Assembly (NCBI GenBank): GCA_037349315.1
Contig: JBAIAC010000010.1
Location: 32,032,001 to 32,096,000 of the forward strand
Length of the DNA: 64,000 nucleotides
Origin: Chelydra serpentina
Lineage: Eukaryota; Chordata; Testudines; Chelydridae
Direction: 5' to 3'
The position numbers and the translations under genes were made by a program. The notes below the pieces were generated by a model. The model saw only the letters and a list, made by a program, of their open reading frames with translations. It was not told the origin of the DNA and did not search any database. This document shows, one piece after another, positions 10,301 to 23,744 of the stretch; position 1 is the stretch's first letter; each line of letters begins with the position of its first letter.

Positions 10301-12090
10301 TGGAAGCACTTAGCCATATGGGCAGAGCAGCATTTAATAATGTTCCATTTGTTCAACTTAACCTGCATTCAGCTTCACTCTTTGCAAATGAAACACACAC
10401 CATTTCTCTGCCAGTTCCACTGAATTTTTACTGATGCAGACTTTTGTGTGAGAGTTGGTACAATTGGGTCATGGTCTATTGATTGGTATCTTTTTAGAAA
10501 CCCAGCTGTTTCTGTTCTTATTTAGCACAACTTTTCAACAATGATTTACTTCCAATAGTAGAGGCTCAAAGCAAAACAGTCCCTTTAGGGTACAGTTCCT
10601 GCAGTCAGGGTAAAGCTATCTGTTATGATTCATGAAGGCCTATAGCAATAAGAAGGTGCAAACCAAAGATACAGTAAAAGATGGCGATACTGTTATGAAA
10701 CTACACAACTTCTGCATATGCTTCTGAAAATTCATGGACATCTCATTTCAAGACAGGCAAAATTATAATAAACAATGAGGCTCTGGTTCAGGAAAGCACT
10801 GAAGTAATGCTTAAATACATTTTTGCTCCGCAATGCACTTAAGTATGTGTGTAACATTAGCCATGTGGTTAAGTGCTTTGCTGAAGTCTGAATTTGAGAT
10901 ATGTTGCTAAAAAAGGTTTAGGCAAAAAATGTCAAACTGACAGCCTACAGTTAGACACCTACATAAGTGATCTGAGTTTCAGAGTTGCTGAGAGCCACAA
11001 CTCCAAGTGAGATCAGAAGGAATTGCAAATATGCACTGTCTCTGAAAAACCATACCATTTATCCAGGTGCCTAAGTTTGGGCTCAGATGCCTGGCATGAA
11101 GGCCCCCACATTTGAAACCGTTAGCTTTTGCTTTTAAAAATCCTCTTGCCAGTTCTCACGTATTGCAAGAGTTAAGCAAGCAAGTTTTGAATTTGAACTT
11201 AAGTTGTACAAACAACTCCTATACACAGAGCAATGGACCATCTACCTTATTTAAGAAAATGTATACTGCAACTGTTTCATGGTCTCGCATTTGAAGTATC
11301 TGTACAGAACCAGTGCTACTGTATTTAACGATAACAAATTTATCTAGCTACACAGAAATAGATGTTAATTTTAAAAAGTATTATGTGTAGAAAAAGAAAA
11401 ATGGAAGAAAAGAACTGCTGCATGCTTCTGTTTGTGGACTTTCTGAATTTTCATGCTAAATGTGAGTTTAATGTCATTCATGAAAATACCAGCTCAGCAC
11501 AGTTGAATAAGAGGTATACCCACTCCTACTTTCTGTCATTTAAGTTTAGCAGATGTACACAAGCAAACTGCAAGGAGGACAGGGGGGAAAACAAAAATGA
11601 AACTCAAAAAAGGCTGGCAAGAGAAGTGACCTTTGCCATTCCTTTCATAGTATTTTGCAAATTTCTCTGCTACAGGTTAGGAAAAAAATTTAAAATGTCT
11701 TTCAGGCAAAAGTGGACGATTACATGAATAAAAGTGTATGGAGTCTCATGAATTTAATAGAACCATTTTAGACCCAATCATTGCTCTTTCCAGAATGCAC
11801 TTTAATTTGGAGCTGAAATTCCCACTTTGATTTATTCAGCAGGTTATCTTATGCAAGGTAAGCCTGGAACATGATGTGTGTTTAAGTAAGACAAACATTT
11901 CACTTGACAGTACTCCTGACTTGACTATATTTCAGGAGAATTACAGAGCCACTGCTGAAATATAAGAAAAAGCTGGCAATCTAACAGACTCATGTATAAA
12001 TACCAAAGATCTAGAAGGGACCGTGACCTACCCTCACTACAAGTCTTCTGCTTCCCAGGAATCAAGGTCATGATCAATCTTTGTGCCCTT
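10300..12090. other. Unique sequence with one short palindromic element
   Basis: About 10783-10885 has a foldback with CTGGTTCAGGAAAGCACT at the left and AGTGCTTTGCTGAAG at the right, related to the better copy at 15.64-15.80 kb. The rest shows nothing I recognise. The 121-codon frame at 11362-11727 has no family features. Confidence 0.45.
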
Positions 12091-12099
12091 TTGCACTCA

Positions 12100-12570
12100 T
12101 CACTATTCACAAAAACACTGATAGCAGAAATAGCTAGCAATTGTCTGATTTAGGGTTTTCTTATTTTAAATATTTGCCTGACTAGGAGTCCCTGCTTCTG
12201 TGTGGGATCAATATGGGATGAAGCAGGATGGTATCCTGGGCACTAATCATCTACATAGATTGCTCCCCATCTGCTTCTATAGCCTTGGGTTTGGTAGCAC
12301 CTTTATCCTGTTGTATTCCCCACCACATGGAGATTGGGCCTAACAGATCTGTTCCTGAGTCTACCCCACACATAACCCCTCTGCTGACATGTACAGTGTG
12401 CTGTTGTAGAAGGTTAGATCCAGGATTCATTAAAAAACTGGTAAATTCATCTGCATGGTCTTCTGCATCTCCTGCTCCAGAGAGCAGCACAGTAGCCATT
12501 CCGGTGTGTCATGGGCCTTCTGCAGCTCCTCCACATAGCCCTGGAAATTACCTTTTAAGTCATTATTGCA
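12100..12570 (-). other. Unclassified coding-like fossil
   Basis: Read on the minus strand, this stretch gives YVEELQKAHDTPEW followed by a glutamate-rich, helix-like segment. It then becomes an open frame of 82 codons (12251-12499) in a second frame. The composition resembles a degraded transposon or retroelement protein, but I cannot name the family. No terminal repeats were found. Confidence 0.3.
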
Positions 12571-12834
12571 GAAATAAAGTGATTTTATTACAAGGGTCGC
12601 ACCCTTTCATACTGCATGATCTACAAACAGCCTCATACTTATCCAGAACGATACTGAAGATTAAATAAGGCAATATTGTTCATCGTCAACACTTTACATG
12701 CATGCAGCCACATAAAATTGTATGAGAATGTAAGTAATCTGAGAAGATTCTGCTCCTGCTTTCCTAACAATAAGTCCCAATGGCCTACAAGAGTAAACTG
12801 GGAGCTAGGAGGCACTGGCCTTGACCTTTATACT

Positions 12835-13010
12835 ATTTTACAAACCTTACTTAGGGGGCACACCACTCTCAGGAGGGCAGTGGATATAATTACACCCATT
12901 TTACAGATGGAATAACTTCAGGCACAAAGTGACATAGGCAGTTGGTGTCAGAGCTGGAATTAGAACCCAGGCCCAGATATCTGCTACGCATCTACTGTAC
13001 AAGACCACAA
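12835..13010 (-). repeat. MIR-like SINE, reverse orientation
   Basis: The markers CACCCATTTTACAGATGGA, TCAGAGCTGGAATTAGAACC and CAGGC appear in the order expected for the reverse complement of a MIR-like SINE. Confidence 0.7.
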
Positions 13011-13019
13011 ATCTCCTCC

Positions 13020-15630
13020 TCAGCAATTCCTTAACCAAGCTTTCTCCTGGGTACCTACATGATGATTGGGGAGGAGAGAGACTTCCAGTGACATGCCCCC
13101 AAAGTAGAATCCCTCTCCCAAATTATATTTGTAAAACCTAGTTCAAGTCTTGGTCCCTCATCTCTTTCTCCCTTAAGCAAATTATAACAAATTTAAAACA
13201 CCCAATAAATGACCTAAAATAACATTCCTGTTCATATGTGGCCTGATTTTGGTCTCACTAGAGTAATTCCACTGAAAACAATGGATTTACAGAAGTGTCA
13301 AACTGGCAGAATTGAGGCCAGAATCAGAACTATGCTACTCGTCTGTTTAATTACCTCCTGTTTCCTGTGGCTATTTCAAGAAAAGAGAGCAGTGACCTCA
13401 CCCTTGCACATCCATGCCAGTAATTAGCCATTGATCATTAAATGTTTGACTCAAGTCACTATTTTCTCAATATTAGTGAAATCTTATAGAAACTATTTTT
13501 CTTTTTCTACCACTCAAGTTTTCTGAGCCTGAAGGACTCCCTCACACAAAACTATTGGATCAAATTCTGAAGCGCTTACACAATTTTTATTCAGTACTAA
13601 TTCCAGCCAAGTCTCCCAGTGACTTCAATCACTTTCTCCCATTGTGTTAAGGAGTTCAGGACTGGGCCCAATCATCTTGACACAGTTGTGTACCAGTCTG
13701 GAATTTGGACACAAAGAAAAGTGATTCATGTTAAGGACTGTGCTTAAAGAGCAAATAGTTCTTTCCACTAAGCCAAAGCCTCTATATTATCATTAGGTTA
13801 TCTATCCAGGGACTGAGTCTGTCTCCCTTTCTCATACACTTACTCAACAAATACTCCCATTTATTTCAGTAGGAGTACCCATGGAGTAATTCAGCATAAG
13901 AGTAGTAGGATCAGGCCCATTGTCTAAGCATAGAGGGAAAAGGGTATTTTTCCCCCTTAGTGTGCCATTCTGTTAGTCCTTCCTGAAAAGGAAAATGTAC
14001 TATTATAATGTAGATTTCCTGCAGAATCTCACAGATCACTCTGTGCTGGGATTTCACTTTTCAGCTGAAATAAATTTCTGCAGAGGTATTGTTCTTTTAT
14101 TCAACAGCTTTATTTTTAAACATAGAGCACCATAACTGTGCTTCACTAATTCATTGTAAAGTTGTTGAAATGTTCAGTTTTTGCTTAGGGCTTCAAGAAT
14201 CAAGTAACACTTAAATGAGTTACACTGAAGTCCTTTTTATCCTTTTCTTCTTTAATATAAAACTCACCATTAAAGGTTAAAAGTAAAAGTAAACGACCTG
14301 AAAATTCCACTACTTTTGTTTTCATGTATTCATTTCCAATCAAGTCAGCTCCTTCTTTCATACTTTCCACAGATTTTTTTTAAACTGTTATCACTGGCCC
14401 ATTGACCTTAGCACCCATTTTCACTTCACCCCCATTTGTGGCAGGCCAGAGTGACAGTGACGGTCTCACTTTGCTTGTCATTAGAGGTCAAATTTAGCCC
14501 CTGATTTCGGAGCACAGAGCCAGCCAGAACTCCATGGCCTGGCCAGGGGCCACAGTCAAGAAGCAGAACTGGAATTCTGAAGGGGGATTTAGAGTGATGA
14601 CTGTGTACCATGACTGCAAACCCCCATTGTCCTGGCTAGAGTAATCTGTGAATTCACCCCAAAGGGATGATATTGGAGAAGTCTTGTGCATGTACTGGAC
14701 CTCTCTGGCCCTGAGATGGTGATGGGATGGTCTTCTGCAGTGCAGCACTAGAGGATTTTGAAGGGACCACGCAGCCCAAAGTTTACCATCAGATGGCAGT
14801 TCCAAAAATGAGGAGTAGATACGATGGAAGTGATGGCATCACAGTGAAGAAACTCCCAGTGGGAAAGAATAGGTAACGGGCATATCTGCACACCTCGTCA
14901 CCCTTCCCACACAGGTATTTTTCATCTGGAGGCTGGGGACAGATTTAAGAAACCAATTCTGAGCTTGTTCTCTTTTCGTCCTGCAGCTGCTCTCTGGAGC
15001 TTACTACAGCTTTTGGGGAGCTAGAGGGAGACCGTGGTCGGCAAACAGCAAGATCTTTGCGGGAGAGGGTGCTCATTTGCATCAGCTACCAACCCCTGAG
15101 AAACCCCATGGGTCCCCACAACAAAGCTAAGCACTGAGCCTCTCTGCAGCACTTTTCATATAGACCTGATGATGCTTGAAATCAGTAAGGCTGATTCAGA
15201 TACCAAATGAGCAGGCATAAAGTTTTAATGCACCCTTTGCCCCAGCTTAACTAGGCCTGAGGAAGTAGCCTTAAGTACACAGTTCTCAGACAGTCAGAGG
15301 AGGGTTGTTTGTCCTATATTTAGAACAGCATGGGACAAAATCATGCCTTTACTATCTTGCCCTGGGCAAAGGAGTGGGGAAATCAATGCCAGCCTTGCAG
15401 ATCATGGTTACTGAGCCATCCTACCAGTACAGGGCAGGTTGACCCAGGGAGTCCAGAGGGGCGTGAGCTTGAGAGCACGTCTTACGGCTACTTCCAAAAG
15501 GAACAGTAAGGTGTGCCCTTGTAATGCAACTACAGTAAACACATGAAAACCAGCGTGCCCAGTTGTATCCTGTTAGTTCAGCTCTGGGGCTTCATTAACT
15601 GGGTCCCTCTATTAGTGTTCAAGAGAGCAC
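13020..15630. other. Unique sequence with short foldbacks
   Basis: A small palindromic repeat lies at 13244-13335 (GCCTGATTTTGGTCTCACT against AATTGAGGCCAGAATC). Similar loose ones are near 13560-13690 and 13840-13925. The stretch 14350-15000 is richer in GC and holds a 103-codon minus-strand frame without recognisable motifs. Confidence 0.4.
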
Positions 15631-15634
15631 TTGG

Positions 15635-15805
15635 GCCCTGATTCAGCAAAACACTGAAGCCTGTGCTTAAGTCCCCTGACTTTGGTGGCCCTGAAGCACT
15701 TGCTTAAAATTAAATATCTGCTTAAATGATCTGCTGAACAGGGATGGATTTAAACACATATGCATGTCTTTTAAGTGCTTTGCTGAATCAGAGCCGTAAG
15801 AGGGA
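15635..15805. repeat. Palindromic repeat element
   Basis: The left arm CCCTGATTCAGCAAAACACT and the right arm AGTGCTTTGCTGAATCAGAG fold on each other, and the interior repeats CTTAAGT-type motifs. It is a foldback MITE remnant of a family that occurs widely in birds and reptiles. A more diverged copy is at 10.8 kb. Confidence 0.6.
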
Positions 15806-17040
15806 CTTTCTCTGCTGCTGCATTGGTGCTCTTGAGTGAAGCATTTCTCTGTATTTTCTGTCCTCCATAAACCACAGAATGCAATGGAGAATTTAACCTT
15901 TACTTTAAAAACCCTTGATCTTAGTTAATATCAGTTGGAACCCTTAAACTAGCTCCATGAGCTAAATTCTCTCTTCACATATGAATGTGCCACTCCTCTT
16001 GAGCTTCTTGCACACAAATCCAAGGACAGAATTTGGCCCTAGTTATGTTGGCATGTACATTACTACCCTAAATATCATTCTCTTTCTGAGGTTAAATACA
16101 AAACACAACTAGAGAGGTCCCTGATAAGACCAAGCCTCTTGCTTATACTTAAAATGCCAGGCTCCCATGGATGGCATTGGAAAGAGACCTCAAGATATAT
16201 GAGTTCCTGAAAAGAAAAACTGATTCAGGATTTTTTTTAAATGTTCACGTTTACACCAAAAAAGGTTAGCAGTAGAATGATACATTTTAAGCACTAATGA
16301 CTATGCCTTATGAGTATAGCTTTACCCAGTGTATAATGCATGAGTGGTAAAATAGGTCAAACCCTGGAAGCATTCATATCTTTGAAATCATTATGAATGC
16401 AATATAGCGCATCACCACTTGCATAAGAGTTGCAAAGCAAAGCCTTCTGAGGAATGCAAAGCATACCGAAAATCCTTGCTCGTGTGGCAGATTAGACAGC
16501 TACTGAGATTTTTGGACCCTTTCCCATTTGATACATTTTTGTGGCCAGTACTTCTAGATTTTCTCTCCTATGTGAGATAAAATTTCTTTATGGTTTTCAT
16601 ATTTCTCCTAAAAGTTTTGTTGTTTATGACCCAAAATTTCCATATGTTAGCAATGATATTGTTTTTCGTGCAGGGAAATCTTCCGGTCACCCCATTAGTA
16701 CTCTGCTTGGGTCTTTTTATTCCATAGTTTGTTTTCAATGCCCCATCCCCCACAAACAGAGAATGCTCATTCACTCTACCTACCCTTACTGCTAAAGTTA
16801 TGTCAGTGTCAGATAATGAGAAGGCTTTGTTATTTAGCAGGCAAATAATAGAGAGCCTTTGTGCAGGGATAATTACAGTGGTTTGGATATTCCTGGATTA
16901 ACTCTTGGGTGAACAGTCATCACGGTAAATCACTAATGTATACATTAGCACCACATGTCTCTCCATTTTATCCTCACATCATCATGGTCATATTGCACTC
17001 AAAAAATAATCTAGGGCCATTTTTATAGGATTGACTTCAT
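15806..17040. other. Unique non-coding sequence
   Basis: AT-rich sequence without recognisable repeats. Two overlapping frames on opposite strands near 16.55-16.8 kb (84 and 68 codons) look like chance. Confidence 0.45.
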
Positions 17041-17089
17041 TACAATTTGCGTAACTTTGTAATATTATTTTAACCAAACAATCTGAGTC

Positions 17090-17205
17090 TCTTGAATTTT
17101 ACCTCTGTCTGATTTGCTAAACCAGGAACAATAGTAGATAGCTCATAAAGGTATTGTGAAGATTAATTGGTAAATGTTTCCACAGCTCTTTGAAGATATA
17201 TGGCC
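17090..17205 (+). repeat. MIR-like SINE tail
   Basis: AAAGGTATTGTGAAGATTAA and then AAATGTTTCCACAGCTCTTT match the MIR tail order (GTGAGGATTAA..., AAAGCACTTTGAAGAT). Confidence 0.55.
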
Positions 17206-17315
17206 TGACTCATTGCTGCCTTACTTCAGTTTTATGCTGGTGTGAAATCATGGAAATCAATGGCATTACACTGGCATAAATCTGCAGTAATGTAGCAGAG
17301 GATCCAGCCCCTCAA
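17205..17315. repeat. Palindromic repeat element
   Basis: GGCCTGACTCATTGCTGCC at the left faces GCAGAGGATCCAGCC at the right, around a TGGTGTGAAATC / TACACTGGCATAAA inverted pair. This is a small foldback of a common reptile type. Confidence 0.5.
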
Positions 17316-17319
17316 AGGG

Positions 17320-18720
17320 CTAAGTGTTTTTACTGTCACTATTGTACCTGTTCATGTTGCCACTGGTATAATCACACCATTTCATATTGCAGAAAAAGTC
17401 TCCATATCATGTGAACGTGGACACTATCGTCATGATTCCTTGGAATCAAATTCCATTTGATAACACCTGTGGAAATCCATGAACTTAAACTGGAGTTCCC
17501 TGGTTGTAAGGGAGAGTAGAATTTTACCATTAATCTTCTGATCAGTTGACGAATAAAAGTGTAAATTTACCATAGCAAAAGAGCTTTCATTATAACATGG
17601 AAGCCCTCTGCACTCACTGATATCTTATTGTCAAACTGGGTCATAAAGAGGTGCTCAAAGAGTGTAAAGAGCATTAAATATTTATTACCAAGTTGTGTTG
17701 CGTGGATTAATAGATATCATGCCATCCAATCTTTAATATAATATCTATTTGTAGTAACCAACAAGCATTAAATACATTGGCTATGTATTTCAATATTACC
17801 ATGGCTTCTTGCTTCAGATGCTGACGTACAATAAGTATAATAATACTTAGCCTTTTGCCTAACAGATTGGTCCTAATCCTCAAGTCTGACTGGGCAGCGT
17901 TGGTGCAAATCAGGAGGGGGCGAGGTACAAACATTGCCTTACACTCACTGGCCCTGGGCTACTGAGATGCCGATCCAGTCCTCTGAATAAATTAGAGAAG
18001 AATGCAGGTTGTTCTAAATATTACCAGCTGACATCTCCCCCCAGGGAGCTGAGGATTGCTGGAGCAATGCCTCCTTTTGCCCCAGCCCATACCTCCTATC
18101 CAATCATCAGGAGAGGGGTGATGTCAGAGCTGCTGTGGCAGCTCTGTGCCACCCATGAATTCTCCTATTACAGAGGGAGTCCTCCAGTTGTTGGCTAAGC
18201 TGCCTGTAAGACAGCATTATCACACTGAATATTTGGGCCTGGCATCAATTTCTTAAGTGACGATATTCAGCCATGCCCACTGCCTTCAACTGAAAACACT
18301 TTTTTCTCATGACTGAATGTCATGAGACATATTAATTTATGCAGCTCCGTTTCCTAGGAAATTTTTTAAGCTCTTGTCCCTTTTTATTTGTGTGCCTTTT
18401 CACGACAAAGGGAGCGTCTCACCTGGAATGTTAACATCATGCCACCTGCACAAGGGCATGTGAACATGGCTCAGTAAATCAAGAGGTGCCAGCAAAAGTG
18501 AAACATCATCTCCACCATGCTCACATAGCAACACATCCTTTCAGCTAGGCAAGTATCTCTTCTAGTCCATAGGTAATACAATACATTTTTAAGTACAAAT
18601 AAAATACAAAGTTTATGGAGTGAAAGTAATGCTGTTATTATGGAACAAAAAGTGCTCAGCAATTGCACTGAAAGGCTAGAAATCTATAATTTTATTGCCC
18701 AACCTAGTTTTGCCTTAAAA
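17320..18720. other. Unique non-coding sequence
   Basis: No recognised repeats or exons. A mildly GC-rich patch lies at 18.03-18.20 kb. Confidence 0.45.
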
Positions 18721-18729
18721 TAACAAAAC

Positions 18730-19050
18730 CATGACTCTTAGAGATGGAAAAAGACCTATTTGGTCATTTTTTTCTGTCTTCTTATTAATTAAGGGTTTTT
18801 CCCTCTAGTATTCTTGACTGTTTTGTTCAGTTTTAAATTACTCAAGCAATGAGGGTTCCATCGCTTCCCTTGGGACACTATTCCACAGCCTCACAACTTT
18901 CACTACTAGGAATTTTTTTCTGGGGATCAGCTTATTTTTTTTCTTCATTCGGTTTCATCCAATTACTCCTAGTTATATCCTGCTGGACCATTTCATATGG
19001 TTCATATAACATTCTGTTTCATCATTTAATCTCACATGCCAATAAGCATT
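18730..19050 (-). mobile_element. CR1 LINE 3'-region fragment, reverse orientation
   Basis: The plus strand reads GATGGAAAAAGACC, then CAATGAGGGTTCCATCGC, GGACACTATTCCACAGCC, and AGGAATTTTTTTCTGGGG. This matches the order of the complement of a CR1 3' region (TGATGGAGATTCCAC, CAATTTATTCCA, TTAGGAAGTTTTTCCT). It is diverged and partial. Confidence 0.6.
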
Positions 19051-19059
19051 TCTTTCCTA

Positions 19060-22000
19060 CTGGAGTGAGATATTGGGCTAAATCCCAACTGCAGTGAAGT
19101 TACTGGATGTAAACTGAGAAGATAGCATTTGGTTTGCCACAATAAAGTCCTTTATCCCTAGACAATGAGCAAAAAAATTCATCTGATACTTAAATTCGGG
19201 TAGGAGAGGGGGGGGGAAACGAACACTTTATTCTTCCCTCCCCTACCAAATGTTAGGTTTTTGCACATACAAGGCTGTCTGCTTCTCAAATTCATTTGGG
19301 CACTTAGAAAACAACTCAGACCCCAATCTGCCTCCCCACCCACCCCCGGCTAATCTAACCTTCTGAAGCTGCTAGGCAGATTGCATTGTAGTTCACATTT
19401 AAGGGGTAAAAATGTCTATTCCCTCTTACAGGACATGATGCAAATAATATATTTGTCCAAATTATTAACTAAGAGTGAAAACCTTCTCTATGCAGAAGGT
19501 TGGCACAGGCCTATGTACCACTTTAATCCTATTTATGCCCTATTTCACCACAACTGCAGATTCCAGGGCCTCCTTTCATTTAGCTATGTGGAAGGCACCC
19601 TACCCTCAAGGTCAGTTCTGTGGAGGGTCACTTAACCATCATGGGTTATTAAATCTTGTAATGTACACCCAGATATTACAGTGAAGGGCATAATTTCTTG
19701 AAAATGTTAATTATTATTGTTCTTCCACTCATCTGTGCTTTCACAATCCCTTAGGGACTCCAGCAACTTAACCCTTTATGCCTGTGTAAAGAAAGTTGAG
19801 GACTTTGTTGAAAAGCCTTTACAATTTTTTATGCATTTTTTGCTACAAAACAGTAGAAAAATACCAGGAAAGGAAATGCACCGTTATCTTTTTATCTAAC
19901 ACTTAAACCCACGATGGGAGAAAGAGAAACCAAACCATCAGTGCACGAAAGAACAAATAAGTTTCAGAAGTTTAGTGTTAACCTTAAATTGAGCTAATGA
20001 AATGTTTAATAGTAAAAATGTTTATGGCTTTTTGTTTCAGAGACATAGCCTTTGATTTGGAGCACAGACACCGGAAAAGGACACTCGGCTCAGCATGCCT
20101 TCTCCTTTCAAGCTTACAACCCTTCATTCTCTGTAGTCTGTCCCTTTTCAAGCATATCTGCACTCATCCTCAGTTGGAAAAAGAACCTTGGCCAAAAGGG
20201 TCACATGTGGGTTCCTAAAGTTAGGTCCCTAACTCCAGAGCTCAGCACTTAATTCAATAGTTAGGTAGTCAGAATAAAAACCCAACTTTAGGCGTCCAGG
20301 GCCAATGCGTCTGCTTTCTGGGGCCTTGGTATCTATTTGTATTAGTAATTTTCTGAGCAAAATAGTTTTGTCAAAAATATATACTTAGTCCTTGTTTCCT
20401 GTTGTATAACATCAAGTCCTCCTGTCTTTTTATGCATTGCAAGGGCAGAGGGTTGAATTAAGTGAAACTTTTTAAAATTTACAAAATAAACATTTGGTCC
20501 CCTACAAGTGTCCCTTTGGCTAGTGAAAATAGGTTCCATTTACTCAGCCTTCTTTATTTGAAATACACATTCTGGAATGATAGACAGTTCAAGACCATTA
20601 GAGCCCTTTGCAACTAGTCAGCAGGATGCCCTGTTGTGTAGCAGTGAAGAAAATGAATGGAATAAATGTGGCGAGCTTCATTTTTTTTATTTTTTTTTTT
20701 TGCTGTAAAACTAAATTGTTCCGGTAAATAAGTGTGTAACTCTACATTAAATCATAGGTATCTAGTAGTAAAAGGTGAAGCCCAATGTGTCTGTTTAGTG
20801 GAGAAAGGTACAATCCATCTGTGAATTTCCTAGGCTGTGTGTAAGTTAGGCGCTTCAAATTAGTTGCTATATATGTTCTTGTGGTTTCATTTCTTCTTTG
20901 TTTTTTTCTGAAGTGGGTAAAAAGAAAAAGAAAAAAAAAGAGAGAAAAATAAAGAGACCCATCAATACTCATCCTTTCAGGGCTAGGTCTAGTCCATTCT
21001 ATCCAGGTCCTTATACCACGCTCGCTACTGTAGTATCCAAGCACTTTCCAGTAGTGCATTAAGCACCATGATGACATATCTGTCACATGTTTATTCTCTC
21101 ATCCTCTCTTTGGGAGAAGATGTGTATGCAGTGGAGTGATTTGGTTTGGAGATATTATAGGCAAGGTCAAAAAGTGGAAGGTGATAAGATTAGTGATGGC
21201 CCTTCATTCCCGTGGGAGTTCATTCCTAAGTCTTGGGCCAGCACCTGAGATAGTTCTGTCGCCTGTCTCTTGTCTAGTGCCAAGTGCCCTAAACTCCCAG
21301 TGAGCCAGAACTGTCAGCAAAGATTGGTGTTGACACAAGGGACTACAGGGTAAGTGATCTGCAGCACTTCCAGACCTTGCCAGCCCTGCAAGGGCCCAGG
21401 AGCCCTTCATCCATCCACAGCACCACAGCTAACCCACCAGAACTGACCCACAAATTGATTTCTCTCTCTCTCTCACACACACACACGTCCCATTCCAAAA
21501 TGCAAAGTCTTATCAACCTCAAAGTTGGCCAGTTAGATCTAAAGGCTTATTTGAAATGAATTGAACAAGTTCTTGTATTGACATCCTAAAAATCAAGGTA
21601 TTCACCAGAATTCCAAAAGTGTACTAATGTTTTTGCCATGTTGTAACAAGAAACCAAAAAGAAGAGATCTCAACACCTCTTTTACTGGACTCCCTTAGCT
21701 AGGATCTACTGTACACAAATAAAAGTGATTTGATTACAGTTAATTTGACAAGTAATTCTAAATCCTAATAGTAATGTTGCTGTGGCTCACTGGTCCCAGT
21801 GACCTATTTTTGGTTTGTCGGATCACTTATTGGTGATTGGAGAAGGTGGCTCTTCACTTCCCAGATGTTCTTCATGAAGTCAGGAGAACAACAAGGAGAG
21901 AATCACCTGTAATTATGCTGCTCACTGACTCCCCCATTCCTGCACTTCTTGCTGTCCATAGGAAGAATGTCCTGCCCCTGAAGACCTTAGGAGAGTGGCA

Positions 22001-22530
22001 GGGGTAGGGATGGGAAGAACACTTGGAGAGAGCAGGGAGCTTTATCGGTTGTTGTTAGGAGCTCATTCCCCTACTTCAGTGGTCTCCTGAGGCCAACAGG
22101 AAGGAGACACCACAATCACCCTTAGGAAGCTTTTGAAAGTCCCCCACCCTCACAGGCCTTAGTGTCATTGGGACCCCTGAAGTCTTTGAAGGCTGATTGA
22201 GAAAGCTTCACCTTCTCTCACTCTCCCCTCGCCCCAACCCATGTTAGCTCCTAATGAGACTATTTTGGAAATTATTGAAAAGAAATTATCCTGGGGAACA
22301 ATTTCAGATAATTTTCCAGGCCATACACTCATGAACAAGAGTTGGAGACGTAGTCCAGAAATCAAACCAATTTTACCATCACTCCCTTTACTGACTTCTC
22401 ACCCTTAATGACATCCAACTGGGCACAGACTTCCTTAAGCCAACCTGTACACATAACATTATGAACTACTTTCTAAATCAATCTGAGAGTCCTACACTGT
22501 TACAGCTTTACTGAGACAAAATTAAGGTTG
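19060..22530. other. Unique sequence with simple repeats
   Basis: No element or exon that I can support. It contains a T-rich tract at 20.68-20.70 kb, an A/G-rich tract near 20.93 kb, and a (TC)n(AC)n microsatellite at 21.46-21.49 kb. ORFs up to 114 codons have no family features. Confidence 0.45.
21460..21486. repeat. (TC)n(AC)n microsatellite
   Basis: A short uninterrupted run of TC dinucleotides passes directly into AC dinucleotides. Confidence 0.95.
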
Positions 22531-22537
22531 TGGTGAC

Positions 22538-23739
22538 TGTGACGGTTTCCCCCAGGGCACCACGTGGAACTGGGGTACCACTGAGCCCTCCTGAGCCACC
22601 AGCCTGGGCTCCCCCTTACACTGTACTGCTGTGATATGCTGCCAAGCCCTACAGGCTTCAGCATGCACTTTCACCAGCATACATACAGGTAGGGACACGC
22701 CCAGCTCCAGTTACATGCAGGCAGGCTCTTTGACCAGCCCCTGCATGGAAAGGCTTCAGTTAGGGCACCTCCCAGTTCCTCTGGCATGCACCCCCTCTGG
22801 AGTATAAACTCAAAACTATACCATCTTGCGCTGCACAGGGAACAGTACAGCATAAGCTCATAAAATTCTCCCCCTCCCTCAATGTGGGAGGAATATGCAA
22901 CAGCTTTCTGCCCCTGAGTTATGATTTCCATGCACTGGTTTAGATAAAGCAAAAACACATTTATTAACTACAAAAGATAGATTCTAAATTATAATAAGGG
23001 ATAGCAAACATATCAAAGCAGATTATCTAACAAATAAACAAAAAATGCAAACTAACCTTAATATACTAAATAGATTGGATATGAATAGCAGATTCTCACC
23101 CTAAGAGATGATACAAGCAGGCTACGGATTCTTAAGGGGCAAGCTGCACTTTCTTACAGCTTGGAATCCCCAGGTGTTTCATTCACATGCTAAAAATCCC
23201 TTTAGCCTGGGTCCAGCACTTCCCCCAGTTCAGTCTTTGTTCCTTAGGTGTTTCCAGGAGTCTTCCTGGGTGGGGAGTCAGCAAAGAAACAAGATGATGT
23301 CACTCCCCTGCCTTATATAGTTTTTGCATATGGCGGCGACCCTTTGTTTCAAAGCTTGGTTCCCATGCCAGTCAATGGAAAAATACTGACATCCCAAGAT
23401 GGAGTCCAGCACCAGGTGACATGGTCACATGTCCCTGTAGAATCACAGCAGCCATCCATCACTGGCTATTTGGAGTGTTCACAGGAAGGCTCACCAGGTG
23501 AGAGATCAGCTTCTCCTAAGATCTATTGTTTCTTCCTAACGGCTCATTAACCTGAATGGGCCCTTCCCAGCTAGCCTTCTAGACTGAGAGCATTTTGCCT
23601 AGTGGGCGTTGCCCAGGAATAGCTACATGTGAAATAGATACATAGTCAGTATTCATAACTACAGATACAAAATTGATACATGCATACAAATAGGAAAATC
23701 ATATTCAGCAAACCATAACCTTTCCAATGACACCCCACA
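22538..23739 (-). mobile_element. Solo LTR-like element, minus orientation
   Basis: On the minus strand it begins TGTGGGGTGTCATTGG and ends AACCGTCACA, giving TG...CA ends. It carries a TATA-like CTATATAAGG (complement at about 23310-23320) and, downstream, a polyadenylation-type AATAAA (complement at about 22958-22971). These are the parts of an LTR: promoter, transcribed region and poly(A) signal. I recognise the sequence as a common turtle LTR. No partner LTR or gag/pol is present, so it is a solo LTR, probably from recombination. I see no matching 5-bp duplication at these boundaries, so the ends may be off by some bases. Confidence 0.65.
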
Positions 23740-23744
23740 TGCCT

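Noticed and set aside
11362..11727. 121-codon plus-strand frame
   Set aside because: Sits in unique AT-rich DNA with ordinary composition. No recognisable domain, and no splice or promoter signals that line up.
14350..15000. GC-richer stretch considered as exon or CpG island
   Set aside because: CpG is not enriched enough, frames are short, and no splice-site pattern was convincing.
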